NCBI GenBank assembly: GCA_018668195.1
Contig: JABITU010000083.1
Location: 1 to 26,475 of the forward strand
Reading direction: 5' to 3'
Source: Tateyamaria sp.
GTDB lineage: Bacteria; Pseudomonadota; Alphaproteobacteria; Rhodobacterales; Rhodobacteraceae
DNA length: 26,475 nt
Position 1 is the stretch's first letter; the number at the start of each line of letters is the position of its first letter. The notes beneath the pieces were generated by a model. The model was not told the DNA's origin. It searched no databases and saw only the letters and a list, made by a program, of their open reading frames with translations. Positions 17,064-24,580 of this stretch are shown piece by piece. Made by a program: the position numbers and the translations under genes.

Positions 17064-18703
17064 TGTGCCATCACGGGCAGCCACCAGTCATCGTTTTCGA
17101 GCGTCAGTTCATCCCCAAGCGGTGCGCCCTGCGCAAGGGTAATACGGGTCCACAAATCAGATTTAGGATCAAATTTCGTAGCCCCGAAAAAGCTCAGCTT
17201 GCACCGCAGCATGTCGATGGGGCGGCACGTCGCGGCAATCAGATTGTCACGGATATCAGCATAAGGATAGCGCGCCAAGATTGCGACGCGTTGCACGGCA
17301 AGCACATGATCTGGATGCTGCGCCAAAAAGGTCGAAACTGGTCCATCACCATCGGGCAAATCAGCGTACAACGCCACAACCCGGCGCGCGATATCAAGAG
17401 GCGTCTCAAGCTCGGCCCCCGGCTCAAGAAAGCGGTCGCCAAGCCGTGGTTCAAGCTTGGCCGCGCTTACATACCAAAAGCGGCGGCAGTTTTCGTTTTG
17501 GGTAAAATCCTGCGTCAACGCCCAATCCCAATCCGTTTCAATCGCGGCACGCAAGGCGCTTATCCCCGAAAAAGGTACAGCCAGTGGGCCAAAGGGATCG
17601 CCCATGCATTCGGCCAACCCATCCAGCAGATCTGGGAAGGGTTCGAGGAGCAGCGCGAACAAAAGCTCTTGCAGCGGCATGCTGCTGTCCTTGGCTGCTT
17701 GCCAAACGGCCTCAATCGGATGCGGCCCGCCCAGCGCATCAAGCTTGGGGCGGAAATCAGCCCACTCCGTTTCAAGCGCACGCAATATGGCGTCATGATC
17801 AGGTGCGGGCACATGCCATTCTGCCAGATGCCAGGCAGCGCGCGCGCCAAGCTTTGCAATCTGGGCCTGACTGTCAGGTGACAAGCTGTCGATGGCGCAC
17901 ACACGGGCAAAAGCAGTTTCGCGGGCCAGCATCCAGTTGTTCAGCAAAACAGGGTGGTTCACAAGAAACGGTGCCATGCCAAGCCCGGTGGCATTGCCGA
18001 CACCCAAATGCCGCGCGAGGTTCGGGTCCAGCCGCGCACCGCCAACATGTTGCACCAGATCAAGCGTGAAATGTCGGATCATATAAACCGTCAACATCTC
18101 GGCCGCAAAGGGGCCGTCAAGGCCGGGCCGGTCTGCAATAAGGTAACGGTCTGCAATGCCAAATTTGCCGTTTCCATAAACGGCAGTCGTCCGCATCAGA
18201 TAGCCGATATCGCGGATCATGGCCGGTTCAGGCTGTCCACCGCTGCGCAATGCATCCACCGTCGCTGTCCACATGCGCAAAGACTTATTAGCGCGGCTCA
18301 AGACCAGATCCCGTGGATTGAAACGACCCGCCTCCTGTTTCGGTGCATTTGCGGCGATTCGGTCAATTTCCAGCGCTGTTGGTACACCGTCGTAAAGCAC
18401 AAAAGCCGCGTCCCAAGCCGTCGCAATCACCCGGTCGCTGCGCTGGTCGGATGGCAGGTCATTCGATATGGCGACAAGCGAATAGGTATGCCCCCCAAGG
18501 TCGATTGAATAAACAGCCCGCCCGTACCCCGCAGCGTTCATGTCCCAAACCGTTCGGGTTACCGTTGCGTTTTCAGTGCACAAACGCCGCACCAGCACCC
18601 GCAAAAAGCTGAGGCGCGTGGGCATCATAGTGCCCATGCGCGCGAGCCGCATGACCTCTGAAGGAGGTCGCAGCGGGGAGATTTCCGGCATCAGGTCTTT
18701 CAT
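17060..18703 (-). CDS. Conserved-looking protein of unknown function, about 547 residues, coupled to DUF3726
   Basis: I do not recognise this family. From the ATG at 18703 (MKDLMPEISPLRPPSEVMRLARMG) the product has 547 residues. It has no membrane segment or signal peptide, so it is probably cytoplasmic, and is rich in Trp, Pro and Ala. Segments that look conserved are PTRLSFLRVLVRRL, WDMNAAGYGRAVYSIDLGGHTYSLVAIS, MRTTAVYGNGKFGIADR, and FLVNHPVLLNNWMLARETAFARV. The frame extends to an ATG at 18790 but that start would lie inside a strong hairpin; ATGs at 18715 and 18703 are better, neither with a clear ribosome site. The stop overlaps the DUF3726 start. It lies downstream of an acyl-CoA dehydrogenase on the same strand. 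Confidence 0.75.
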   Translation of the reverse strand: MKDLMPEISPLRPPSEVMRLARMGTMMPTRLSFLRVLVRRLCTENATVTRTVWDMNAAGYGRAVYSIDLGGHTYSLVAISNDLPSDQRSDRVIATAWDAAFVLYDGVPTALEIDRIAANAPKQEAGRFNPRDLVLSRANKSLRMWTATVDALRSGGQPEPAMIRDIGYLMRTTAVYGNGKFGIADRYLIADRPGLDGPFAAEMLTVYMIRHFTLDLVQHVGGARLDPNLARHLGVGNATGLGMAPFLVNHPVLLNNWMLARETAFARVCAIDSLSPDSQAQIAKLGARAAWHLAEWHVPAPDHDAILRALETEWADFRPKLDALGGPHPIEAVWQAAKDSSMPLQELLFALLLEPFPDLLDGLAECMGDPFGPLAVPFSGISALRAAIETDWDWALTQDFTQNENCRRFWYVSAAKLEPRLGDRFLEPGAELETPLDIARRVVALYADLPDGDGPVSTFLAQHPDHVLAVQRVAILARYPYADIRDNLIAATCRPIDMLRCKLSFFGATKFDPKSDLWTRITLAQGAPLGDELTLENDDWWLPVMAQ

Positions 18704-18780
18704 CGTTGCCACCATTAAACGCAATCGCGCCCAGTTAGCGGCGCTTGATGGCCCGGATGCAAGCATTTTTCGATACAAGA

Positions 18781-18811
18781 CCGGCGGCAAAGCGACACGC
18801 TTTACCGCCGG
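18781..18811 (-). terminator. Strong hairpin between the acyl-CoA dehydrogenase gene and the 547-residue gene
   Basis: CCGGCGG-C-AAAGC (18781-18793) pairs with GCTTT-A-CCGCCGG (18799-18811) around a 5-nt loop: 12 base pairs with one mismatch. It starts about 30 bp after the dehydrogenase stop codon. A second dyad, GGCGCC at 18814-18819 and 18830-18835, lies between it and that stop. There is no long T run after the hairpin, so it may be a partial terminator or an RNA-stabilising 3' end that sets unequal expression of the two genes. Confidence 0.5.
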
Positions 18812-18841
18812 TTGGCGCCGACCTTTTTTGGCGCCGCGACC

Positions 18842-20092
18842 TTACATAGGTTGTTGCGTGTACTTTTTGAGCTCGGCCCGCGCGACTTGACGGCGGTGCA
18901 CCGCATCCGGGCCATCCGCCAGACGCAATGTACGCTGGTGTGTCCAGGCGTGCGCCAACGGCGTGTCCTGACTGATGCCTTGACCGCCATGCATCTGCAC
19001 CGCTTCATCAATGACTTTTAGCGACACACGCGGGGCCACCACCTTGATCTGACTGATCCAGGGCGCTGCTGCCCGGGCGTCACCCTGATCCATCATCCAT
19101 GCAGCCTTGAGACACAACAGCCGTGCCATTTCTATCTCCATGCGGGCCTCGGCGATGATATCATAATTCGCGCCCAATTGCGCCAATGGCTTGCCAAAAG
19201 CTTCTTTGGACAAAGAACGGCGACACATCAATTCAAGCGCAGCCTCGGCCTGCCCGATCGCGCGCATGCAGTGGTGTATCCGCCCGGGCCCAAGCCGCCC
19301 TTGGGAAATTTCAAAACCACGTCCTTCGCCGAGCAAAATGCTGTCGGCCGGCACCCGCACGTTGGTAAAACGGATGTGCATATGCCCATGCGGCGCGTCA
19401 TCATGGCCATAAACGAGCATTGGCCGCAGCACTTCGATGCCTTCACTGCCCGCAGGCACAACAATCATCGACTGGCGTTTGTGCTTTGGCAAATCATCGC
19501 CGCCTGTCTTGACCATTACGATATAGACCTTGCAGCGTGGATCTCCCGCGCCAGAGGCCCAGTATTTCTCGCCATTCAGAACATAGTCGTCACCATCGCG
19601 GACGCAGGACATCGAGATGTTGGTTGCATCCGATGAGGCCACATCTGGCTCGGTCATCAGATAAGCTGAACGGATTTTACCCTCCAGCAGCTTCGACAAC
19701 CAACGTTCTTTCATGTCGTCGGTGCCATAACGCTCGAATACTTCCATATTGCCGGTATCCGGAGCGGAACAGTTGAACGTTTCAGCACCAAGCGGCGTCT
19801 TGCCCATCTCTTCGGCGAAATGCGCATATTCCACGGTCGACAAACCAAAACCTTTATCGCTGTCAGTCAGCCAGAAATTCCACAGCCCCTCGGACTTGGC
19901 TTTGGACTTCAGCCCTTCAAGAATTTCGGTCTGACGGTCTGTGTATTGCCAGCGATCACCTTTGGCGACTTCGGCGGCATATTCTTCTTCGATGGGCATG
20001 ATATCGTCGCGGATCATCGTTGCCACGCGATTGAGCAGATCGCGGTGCTCTGCGCGCATTCCAAAGCTCAAATTCATAAAGCTGTCGTTCAT
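18842..20092 (-). CDS. Acyl-CoA dehydrogenase family protein (ACAD10/11-like)
   Basis: A 416-residue FAD enzyme expected to oxidise an acyl-CoA to the enoyl-CoA. The N-terminal helical domain spans about 1-130. A beta-barrel entry (YLMTEPDVASSDATNI) follows, then the mid-domain FTNVRVPADSILLGEGRGFEISQGRLGPGRIHHCMRAIG in pieces typical of the ACAD10/11 branch. The C-terminal domain holds VIDEAVQMHGGQGIS and TLRLADGPDAVHRRQVARAELK. The substrate is not predictable. The ATG at 20092 has GGGAGGA about six bases upstream, an unusually good site. Downstream on the same strand, separated by a hairpin, is the 547-residue gene. Confidence 0.9.
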   Translation of the reverse strand: MNDSFMNLSFGMRAEHRDLLNRVATMIRDDIMPIEEEYAAEVAKGDRWQYTDRQTEILEGLKSKAKSEGLWNFWLTDSDKGFGLSTVEYAHFAEEMGKTPLGAETFNCSAPDTGNMEVFERYGTDDMKERWLSKLLEGKIRSAYLMTEPDVASSDATNISMSCVRDGDDYVLNGEKYWASGAGDPRCKVYIVMVKTGGDDLPKHKRQSMIVVPAGSEGIEVLRPMLVYGHDDAPHGHMHIRFTNVRVPADSILLGEGRGFEISQGRLGPGRIHHCMRAIGQAEAALELMCRRSLSKEAFGKPLAQLGANYDIIAEARMEIEMARLLCLKAAWMMDQGDARAAAPWISQIKVVAPRVSLKVIDEAVQMHGGQGISQDTPLAHAWTHQRTLRLADGPDAVHRRQVARAELKKYTQQPM

Positions 20093-20235
20093 TCAGTGTC
20101 CTCCCTAATCCTGCATAGGGTGGCGGTAATCGCAACGCATGTCCACCGGATGTCACTGTCGCAACAGACCTTTTTTCTGTACTTGCCAATACTAGGATCG
20201 GAAATTGCAAAAACGCGGACATTTCGTGCCAATCA

Positions 20236-20406
20236 TCATGAAACCTGCGCGAAAATCGTATTTGGATCTGGAAACGGTCGGCACCCGCTTTGTGCCCAGC
20301 ACTTAACAATTTGCTCGACAACCGCGCCATCGCCCAAATTGATCACTACCATTTGGGCCCGTTTGCGCAGTGTGCGGCCCGCCCGCGCAAAATCATACGC
20401 CGGCAT
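20236..20406 (-). CDS. Possible small protein, 56 residues, unknown
   Basis: Minus-strand frame from the ATG at 20406 to a TGA at 20236, translating to MPAYDFARAGRTLRKRAQMV... and ending in NTIFAQVS. The product is basic at the start with a plausible short beta-alpha-like middle (VVINLGDGAVVEQIVKCW). Codon use looks like the neighbouring genes, with GC-rich third positions. There is no clear ribosome site and I recognise no family. It could be a real small gene, a remnant, or chance. Confidence 0.25.
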   Translation of the reverse strand: MPAYDFARAGRTLRKRAQMVVINLGDGAVVEQIVKCWAQSGCRPFPDPNTIFAQVS

Positions 20407-20442
20407 ACAACCCAAACAAAATAGTTTGTCTCATGATATTTG

Positions 20443-20527
20443 ACGAAACATCTGAACAGTGAAAATCACCTAACACCTTGAAATATATGGCTTCAGGTAG
20501 TGTTGGGTGATTCAAATTTTTTAGCGC
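20443..20527 (+). repeat. Dispersed intergenic palindromic repeat, copy 4 of 4 (strongest hairpin)
   Basis: Blocks in order: CGAAACATCTGAACAGTG, AAATCACCTAACACCTTGAA, GGCTTCAGGTAGTGTT, GGGTGATTCAAATTTTTTAGC. The core folds well: ATCACC (20465-20470) pairs with GGTGAT (20506-20511), and the pairing continues inward through TAACAC/GTGTTG and, past a small bulge, CTTGAA/TTCAGG. It begins about 7 bp downstream of the cobQ stop codon, so it may lie in the cobQ 3' end and act there as a terminator or stabiliser. The T-rich side lies toward cobQ, however. Confidence 0.75.
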
Positions 20528-20533
20528 AGAGAT

Positions 20534-21982
20534 TTAATGCGCAAGCTTCAGAATGCCGTCTACATCAAGATGCATCTCCATCCAGTCAGCGAGGTCATCA
20601 AGGGTGGCTTCTATTGTGGTGGAATAAGCCACGTCGCCTGCCTGCGCGCCAAATCCGGCAAGCCAAGCACGGCGGAACGCATCGCTGCGAAACATACCGT
20701 GAAGATAGCTGCCCGAAATCCGACCATCGGCACTGATAGCACCTTCTTCGATGGTCCCAACACGCGCATAAGGGCGCGCGCGATCCGGGCCATCGCTGCG
20801 CCCCTTGTGCATCTCATAGCCTTGCATCTTGCAGCCCGTTGGTACGTGGATCGCATCCACCTCTGTCAGGCGTTTATCACCAGTCATCACTGTTTCGACA
20901 TCGAGCAACCCAAGACCCGGTGTGCAGCCAGCCGCCCCTTCGATCCCATCAGGGTCAGACACAACGCGGCCCAGCATCTGAAATCCGCCACAGATGCCCA
21001 GCACATGACCACCACGCCGATAATGCGCGCGCACATCTTCGTCCCAACCTTGGGCACGGATGAATTCAAGATCCCCACGCGTCGATTTACTGCCCGGCAG
21101 GATCACCACGTCCGCATCAGCGGGCAACGGCTGGCCTGCGCGCAACATGGTCAGCTTCACCGCAGGTTCCTGCGCCAGCGGATCGAGATCATCAAAGTTT
21201 GATATACGCGACAGCCTGAGGCACACCACGTGCAAACCACCCGTCCGGCTTGGTGTTGCAATATCGAGCGCATCTTCGGCAGGCAATTTCCAAGCATCTT
21301 TAAACCAGGGCACCACACCAAATCCACGCCATCCGGTATGCGCTTCGATCATTCGGTAGCCATCCGTGAAAAGCGTCGGATCGCCCCGAAAACGATTGAT
21401 GATGAAACCACGGATCAGCGCCGCATCCTGAGCGTCAATTACAGCTTTGGTGCCGACGATCTGGGCAATGACACCGCCGCGATCGATGTCACCCGTCAAG
21501 ATCACAGGGCAATCGATCGCGCGGGCGAACCCCATATTGGCGATATCACCGGAGCGCAGATTGACCTCGGCCGGGCTGCCGGCCCCTTCGACAAGTACCA
21601 GATCATTCTTCGATTTCAGACGGTTGAAGCTGTCCAGCACAGCTTTCATCAACGCGGGCTTCATCTTGGCATAATCGCGGGCTTTTACTGTCGCCACCCT
21701 TTTGCCCTGCACCACGACCTGAGATCCGACATCGGTTTCAGGCTTGAGAAGAACCGGGTTCATGTCCGTATGGGCTGGCAGGCCGCAGGCTATCGCCTGT
21801 AATGCCTGCGCGCGCCCAATCTCTCCGCCATCTGCGGTGACGGCGGCATTGTTCGACATGTTCTGAGGCTTGAACGGCGCAACTGAAAGCCCACGCCTGC
21901 GCGTAGCACGACACAGGCCTGCCACCAACATGGATTTCCCCACGTTGGATCCGGTGCCCTGAATCATCAAAGATTTGCTCAT
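20534..21982 (-). CDS. cobQ: Cobyric acid synthase CobQ
   Basis: CobQ amidates four side-chain carboxylates (b, d, e, g) of adenosylcobyrinic acid a,c-diamide using glutamine and ATP. The 482-residue product has the N-terminal ATP site GTGSNVGKS (residues 10-18) and [11 protein letters not shown] (36-46). The C-terminal class I glutamine amidotransferase domain has nucleophile C331 ([10 protein letters not shown]) and H428 (SYLHGMF). The length is normal. The ATG at 21982 begins [17 protein letters not shown], the family start. It is on the same strand as cobO, 147 bp downstream of it. Confidence 0.96.
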   Translation of the reverse strand: MSKSLMIQGTGSNVGKSMLVAGLCRATRRRGLSVAPFKPQNMSNNAAVTADGGEIGRAQALQAIACGLPAHTDMNPVLLKPETDVGSQVVVQGKRVATVKARDYAKMKPALMKAVLDSFNRLKSKNDLVLVEGAGSPAEVNLRSGDIANMGFARAIDCPVILTGDIDRGGVIAQIVGTKAVIDAQDAALIRGFIINRFRGDPTLFTDGYRMIEAHTGWRGFGVVPWFKDAWKLPAEDALDIATPSRTGGLHVVCLRLSRISNFDDLDPLAQEPAVKLTMLRAGQPLPADADVVILPGSKSTRGDLEFIRAQGWDEDVRAHYRRGGHVLGICGGFQMLGRVVSDPDGIEGAAGCTPGLGLLDVETVMTGDKRLTEVDAIHVPTGCKMQGYEMHKGRSDGPDRARPYARVGTIEEGAISADGRISGSYLHGMFRSDAFRRAWLAGFGAQAGDVAYSTTIEATLDDLADWMEMHLDVDGILKLAH

Positions 21983-22129
21983 CCATCCGCCCTGATGCCG
22001 CCCGTCGGACCCGTCTCGACAGCCCTCGCTTCTTTAGCGTAATTCAGTTTCCGGGTTTGGGCCAGATCAAAAACTGCACGCTCAGGCGCATACCTTTGTA
22101 AGCGGCCAGTCATCGCTATAATTCGAGAA

Positions 22130-22741
22130 TTAGAATTCGACCCCTTTTTGTGCCTTGATCCCCAATTCCTTGAAGGGGTGTTTGATCAGTGTCATCTCTG
22201 TCACCAAATCGGCTGCCTCAATAAGCTCGGGCTTAGCGTTGCGACCGGTAAGTACCACGTGGGTCATCACCGGTTTGTGGGTCAAAAGAAAATCTACAAC
22301 CTCGTCGATGTCGAGATAATCATACCGCAGAGCGATGTTGATCTCGTCCAGCAAAACGAACTTGATCTCCGGATCAAGGATCTGTTGCTTGGCGATGCTC
22401 CAGCCATTCTGTGCAGCGGCAATATCGCGCTCCCTGTCTTGCGTCTCCCAGGTAAACCCCTCGCCTGAAACAAAGAACTTGCACTCGTCAGCAAAACGAT
22501 CGCGCAGGAATGTCTTTTCGCCCGTGTTCCAGTTCCCCTTGATGAACTGAACCACAGCACAAGGCATTCCATGCGAAATGCAACGCATGACCATTCCGAA
22601 TCCGGACGAAGACTTGCCCTTGCCCGGACCGGTGTGGACCATGATCAGACCTTTTTGCTCGGTCTTGGTTGCCATCATCTTGTCGCGGGCGGCCTTGATC
22701 TTTTTCATCTTGGCATTGTGGCGGGCGGTGACGTCGTCCAT
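22130..22741 (-). CDS. cobO: Cob(I)yrinic acid a,c-diamide adenosyltransferase CobO
   Basis: CobO (BtuR/CobA type) transfers the adenosyl group of ATP to cobalt, forming the step before CobQ. The 203-residue product has a P-loop G38-P-G-K-G-K-S (HTGPGKGKSSSGFGM), then MPCAVVQFIKGNW, the LLDEINIALRYDYL strand, and VLTGRNAKPELIEAADLVTEM, all typical of the family. The frame extends to 22801, but the start at 22741 (MDDVTARHNAKMKKIKAARDKMMATKTEQKG in pieces) matches the family and has GGAG about eight bases upstream. It is divergent from the riboswitch-led DUF1636-cobW-cobN operon and precedes cobQ. Confidence 0.95.
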   Translation of the reverse strand: MDDVTARHNAKMKKIKAARDKMMATKTEQKGLIMVHTGPGKGKSSSGFGMVMRCISHGMPCAVVQFIKGNWNTGEKTFLRDRFADECKFFVSGEGFTWETQDRERDIAAAQNGWSIAKQQILDPEIKFVLLDEINIALRYDYLDIDEVVDFLLTHKPVMTHVVLTGRNAKPELIEAADLVTEMTLIKHPFKELGIKAQKGVEF

Positions 22742-22818
22742 CGGTAGCTCCGGGGCTGAATTAACGGTGTGCGTTGTGTGCCACGCAATGCCGTGCGGCA
22801 CCAGAGCAGATGAATCGC

Positions 22819-22847
22819 TTGACAGTCAAAGGTACCGCGCCCACTAC
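22819..22847 (+). promoter_or_regulatory. Candidate promoter for the riboswitch-led cobalamin operon
   Basis: A consensus -35 TTGACA at 22819-22824 is followed after 17 bases by a weak -10 (CACTAC, 22842-22847). The predicted start of transcription, near 22854, falls on the first base of the riboswitch P1 stem, which supports the placement. The -10 is poor, so the exact element is uncertain. Confidence 0.4.
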
Positions 22848-22853
22848 GATCAT

Positions 22854-23034
22854 GCTGGTGCCCAAGATCGTCTTGGGTGAAAAGGGAATGCCGCGGGTTG
22901 TTTTCAACCCAAACGCAGCCGCCCCCGCGACCGTGACCGGAGAGGTGCCCCCGCGCCACTTGCCGAAAGGCCGGGAAGGTGGGGCGACCGACAGAGCGAT
23001 GCTCTGACATCCGCAAGCCGGGAGACCTGCCAGC
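22854..23034 (+). ncRNA. Cobalamin riboswitch
   Basis: This leader binds B12 and lowers expression of the downstream genes. GCTGG (22854-22858) pairs with CCAGC (23030-23034) to form P1. Between them are class elements in the right order: GGTGAAAAGGGAA near 22877, GCCGCCCCCGCGACCGTGA near 22920-22938, the CCACT and GAAAGGCCGGGAAGG stretch near 22960-22980, ATCCGCAAGCCGGG, and the B12 box AAGCCGGGAGACCTGCC (23015-23031). About 95 bp separate it from the DUF1636 start; GC-rich complementary runs there (23051-23120) may form the expression platform. Its orientation points at DUF1636-cobW-cobN, not cobO. Confidence 0.93.
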
Positions 23035-23131
23035 ACCGAGACGATTGAAACCGGACGGGGTGTGCCGGGTGTCGGGTTTTGCGGCGCTGCCGTCCCGCCA
23101 TCTGACCCCCGCCATTTATGGGATATGAACG

Positions 23132-23506
23132 ATGGGCGATCTGCCACCGGTCGAATTGCTGGTCTGCATGAAATGCCGCCGCGAGATGGAGGTACCCCAA
23201 GACGACACCCGCCCCGGTGCCGCCTTGCACGCTGAGCTTGCCGCGCGCGACATGCCCGAGGGTGTCACCTTGAAAGCCGTGGAATGTTTGTCGAACTGCG
23301 CTTCGGGCTGTTCGGTCGCGGTGCGCGGCGGACCCACACGCTGGACCTATGTCTATGGCAACCTGATTGAGGACCGCGATGCGGATCTCGTGATCGAGGG
23401 CGTTGCCAAATATGCAGCCACGTCTGACGGGCTTGTGCCTTGGCGCGAGCGCCCCGAGCATTTTCGTAAAAACTGTATCGCCCGCATTCCCCCACAGGAG
23501 TTTTGA
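23132..23506 (+). CDS. DUF1636 metal-binding protein (thioredoxin-like ferredoxin type)
   Basis: A 124-residue cytoplasmic protein with a C12-x2-C15 pair (VCMKCR) and a second cluster C52-x3-C56-x3-C60 (ECLSNCASGCSV). That layout is reminiscent of thioredoxin-like 2Fe-2S ferredoxins, and DUF1636 proteins share it. The family is usually found beside cobW and cobN; a role in supplying or handling metal or electrons for cobalt chelation is an inference from context. The ATG at 23132 has GGGA about nine bases upstream. It is the first gene after the cobalamin riboswitch. The cobW start lies 4 bp after its stop, with the CAGGAG ribosome site inside this gene's end. Confidence 0.88.
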   Translation: MGDLPPVELLVCMKCRREMEVPQDDTRPGAALHAELAARDMPEGVTLKAVECLSNCASGCSVAVRGGPTRWTYVYGNLIEDRDADLVIEGVAKYAATSDGLVPWRERPEHFRKNCIARIPPQEF

Positions 23507-23509
23507 TCC

Positions 23510-24568
23510 ATGTCGTCACTCAACAAGGTTCCCGTCACCGTCATCACCGGCTTTCTAGGTTCTGGCAAAACCACGCTTGTCCGTCACCTGATGCAAAACC
23601 CTCAGGGCAAGCGCCTTGCTATCATTGTCAATGAGTTCGGCGACGTCGGTGTCGACGGAGACATTCTGAAATCCTGCGCAATCCCTGACTGCCCGGCGGA
23701 AAACATAATGGAGCTGGCCAACGGCTGTATATGTTGCACGGTGGCAGATGACTTTATTCCGACGATCGAAGCGCTGATGGCGCTGGATCCGCAGCCCGAG
23801 CATATTTTGATTGAAACATCGGGCCTTGCCCTGCCCAAACCACTGCTGAAAGCTTTTGACTGGCCAGATATCCGCAGCCGCATCACCGTGGACGGCGTGA
23901 TCGCTCTAGCCGACGCAGAGGCGGTCGCCTCAGGGCGGTTCGCACCCGACGTGGCCGCGGTTGATGCGCAACGTTTAGCAGACGAGTCCATCGACCATGA
24001 AACGCCCCTATCCGAGGTATTCGAGGATCAGATCAGTTGTGCCGATATTATCCTGCTGACGAAACCTGACCTTGCGGGCCCAGAAGGCGTGGCCAAGGCC
24101 AAAGCCATCATTGCAGCCGAGGCCCCGCGCACATTGCCGATGGTCGAGGTCGCAGAGGGCGTGGTTGACCCGCGCATCCTGCTGGGCCTTGAGGCCGCTG
24201 CCGAAGACGACATAGAGGCCCGTCCCAGCCATCACGACGACCATGATGACCACGAACACGACGATTTTGAAAGCGTCATAATCGACATTCCCGAGATTGC
24301 TGATCCCGCAGAGCTCGTGCGCCGGATCGAAGCCATGGCCAAGGCGCAAAACATCCTGCGCGTCAAAGGATATGCCGCCGTCGCAGGCAAACCGATGCGC
24401 TTGCTCGTACAGGCCGTGGGCGCGCGGGTGCGTCATCAGTTCGACAGGCCATGGCGCCCAGATGAGGTTCGACAGGGCCGTTTGGTCGTGATTGCCGAAC
24501 ATGACGACGTGAATGCCGCAGCCATCCGGGATGCTTTGGTCCACGTTGCAGCAACCGCAGCGAGATAA
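23510..24568 (+). CDS. cobW: Cobalamin biosynthesis GTPase CobW
   Basis: CobW is a COG0523-family GTPase, thought to deliver cobalt for aerobic cobalamin synthesis. The 352-residue product has Walker A GFLGSGKTT (residues 14-22), the metal-binding CxCC motif C73-I-C75-C76 (ANGCICC), the ETSGLALPKP segment and LLTKPDL as the guanine-recognition motif. A His/Asp-rich metal-binding loop begins at residue 241 (HHDDHDDHEHDD), before the C-terminal CobW_C domain. CAGGAG stands about nine bases before the ATG. It lies between DUF1636 and cobN, with a 12-bp gap to cobN, so the three are likely one transcript under the B12 riboswitch. Confidence 0.95.
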   Translation: MSSLNKVPVTVITGFLGSGKTTLVRHLMQNPQGKRLAIIVNEFGDVGVDGDILKSCAIPDCPAENIMELANGCICCTVADDFIPTIEALMALDPQPEHILIETSGLALPKPLLKAFDWPDIRSRITVDGVIALADAEAVASGRFAPDVAAVDAQRLADESIDHETPLSEVFEDQISCADIILLTKPDLAGPEGVAKAKAIIAAEAPRTLPMVEVAEGVVDPRILLGLEAAAEDDIEARPSHHDDHDDHEHDDFESVIIDIPEIADPAELVRRIEAMAKAQNILRVKGYAAVAGKPMRLLVQAVGARVRHQFDRPWRPDEVRQGRLVVIAEHDDVNAAAIRDALVHVAATAAR

Positions 24569-24580
24569 CGAGCCAGCCCC

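Larger units (their letters stand above)
20093..20533. other. Intergenic region upstream of the acyl-CoA dehydrogenase, downstream of cobQ
   Basis: A 441-bp stretch. The right end holds copy 4 of the dispersed repeat. The middle contains an unassigned 56-codon minus-strand frame (separate entry). The left 140 bp should carry the dehydrogenase promoter, but I could not fix -35/-10 elements. Confidence 0.5.

Noticed and set aside
16907..17881. 324-codon plus-strand frame opposite the DUF3726 and 547-residue genes
   Set aside because: The composition is basic and Gln/His-rich as in antisense shadows, and the minus-strand frame is longer, with a coupled downstream gene.
22705..23115. Long minus-strand open frames across the region between cobO and DUF1636
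   Set aside because: They run antisense through the cobalamin riboswitch, whose conserved elements explain the sequence; their translations show no family character.
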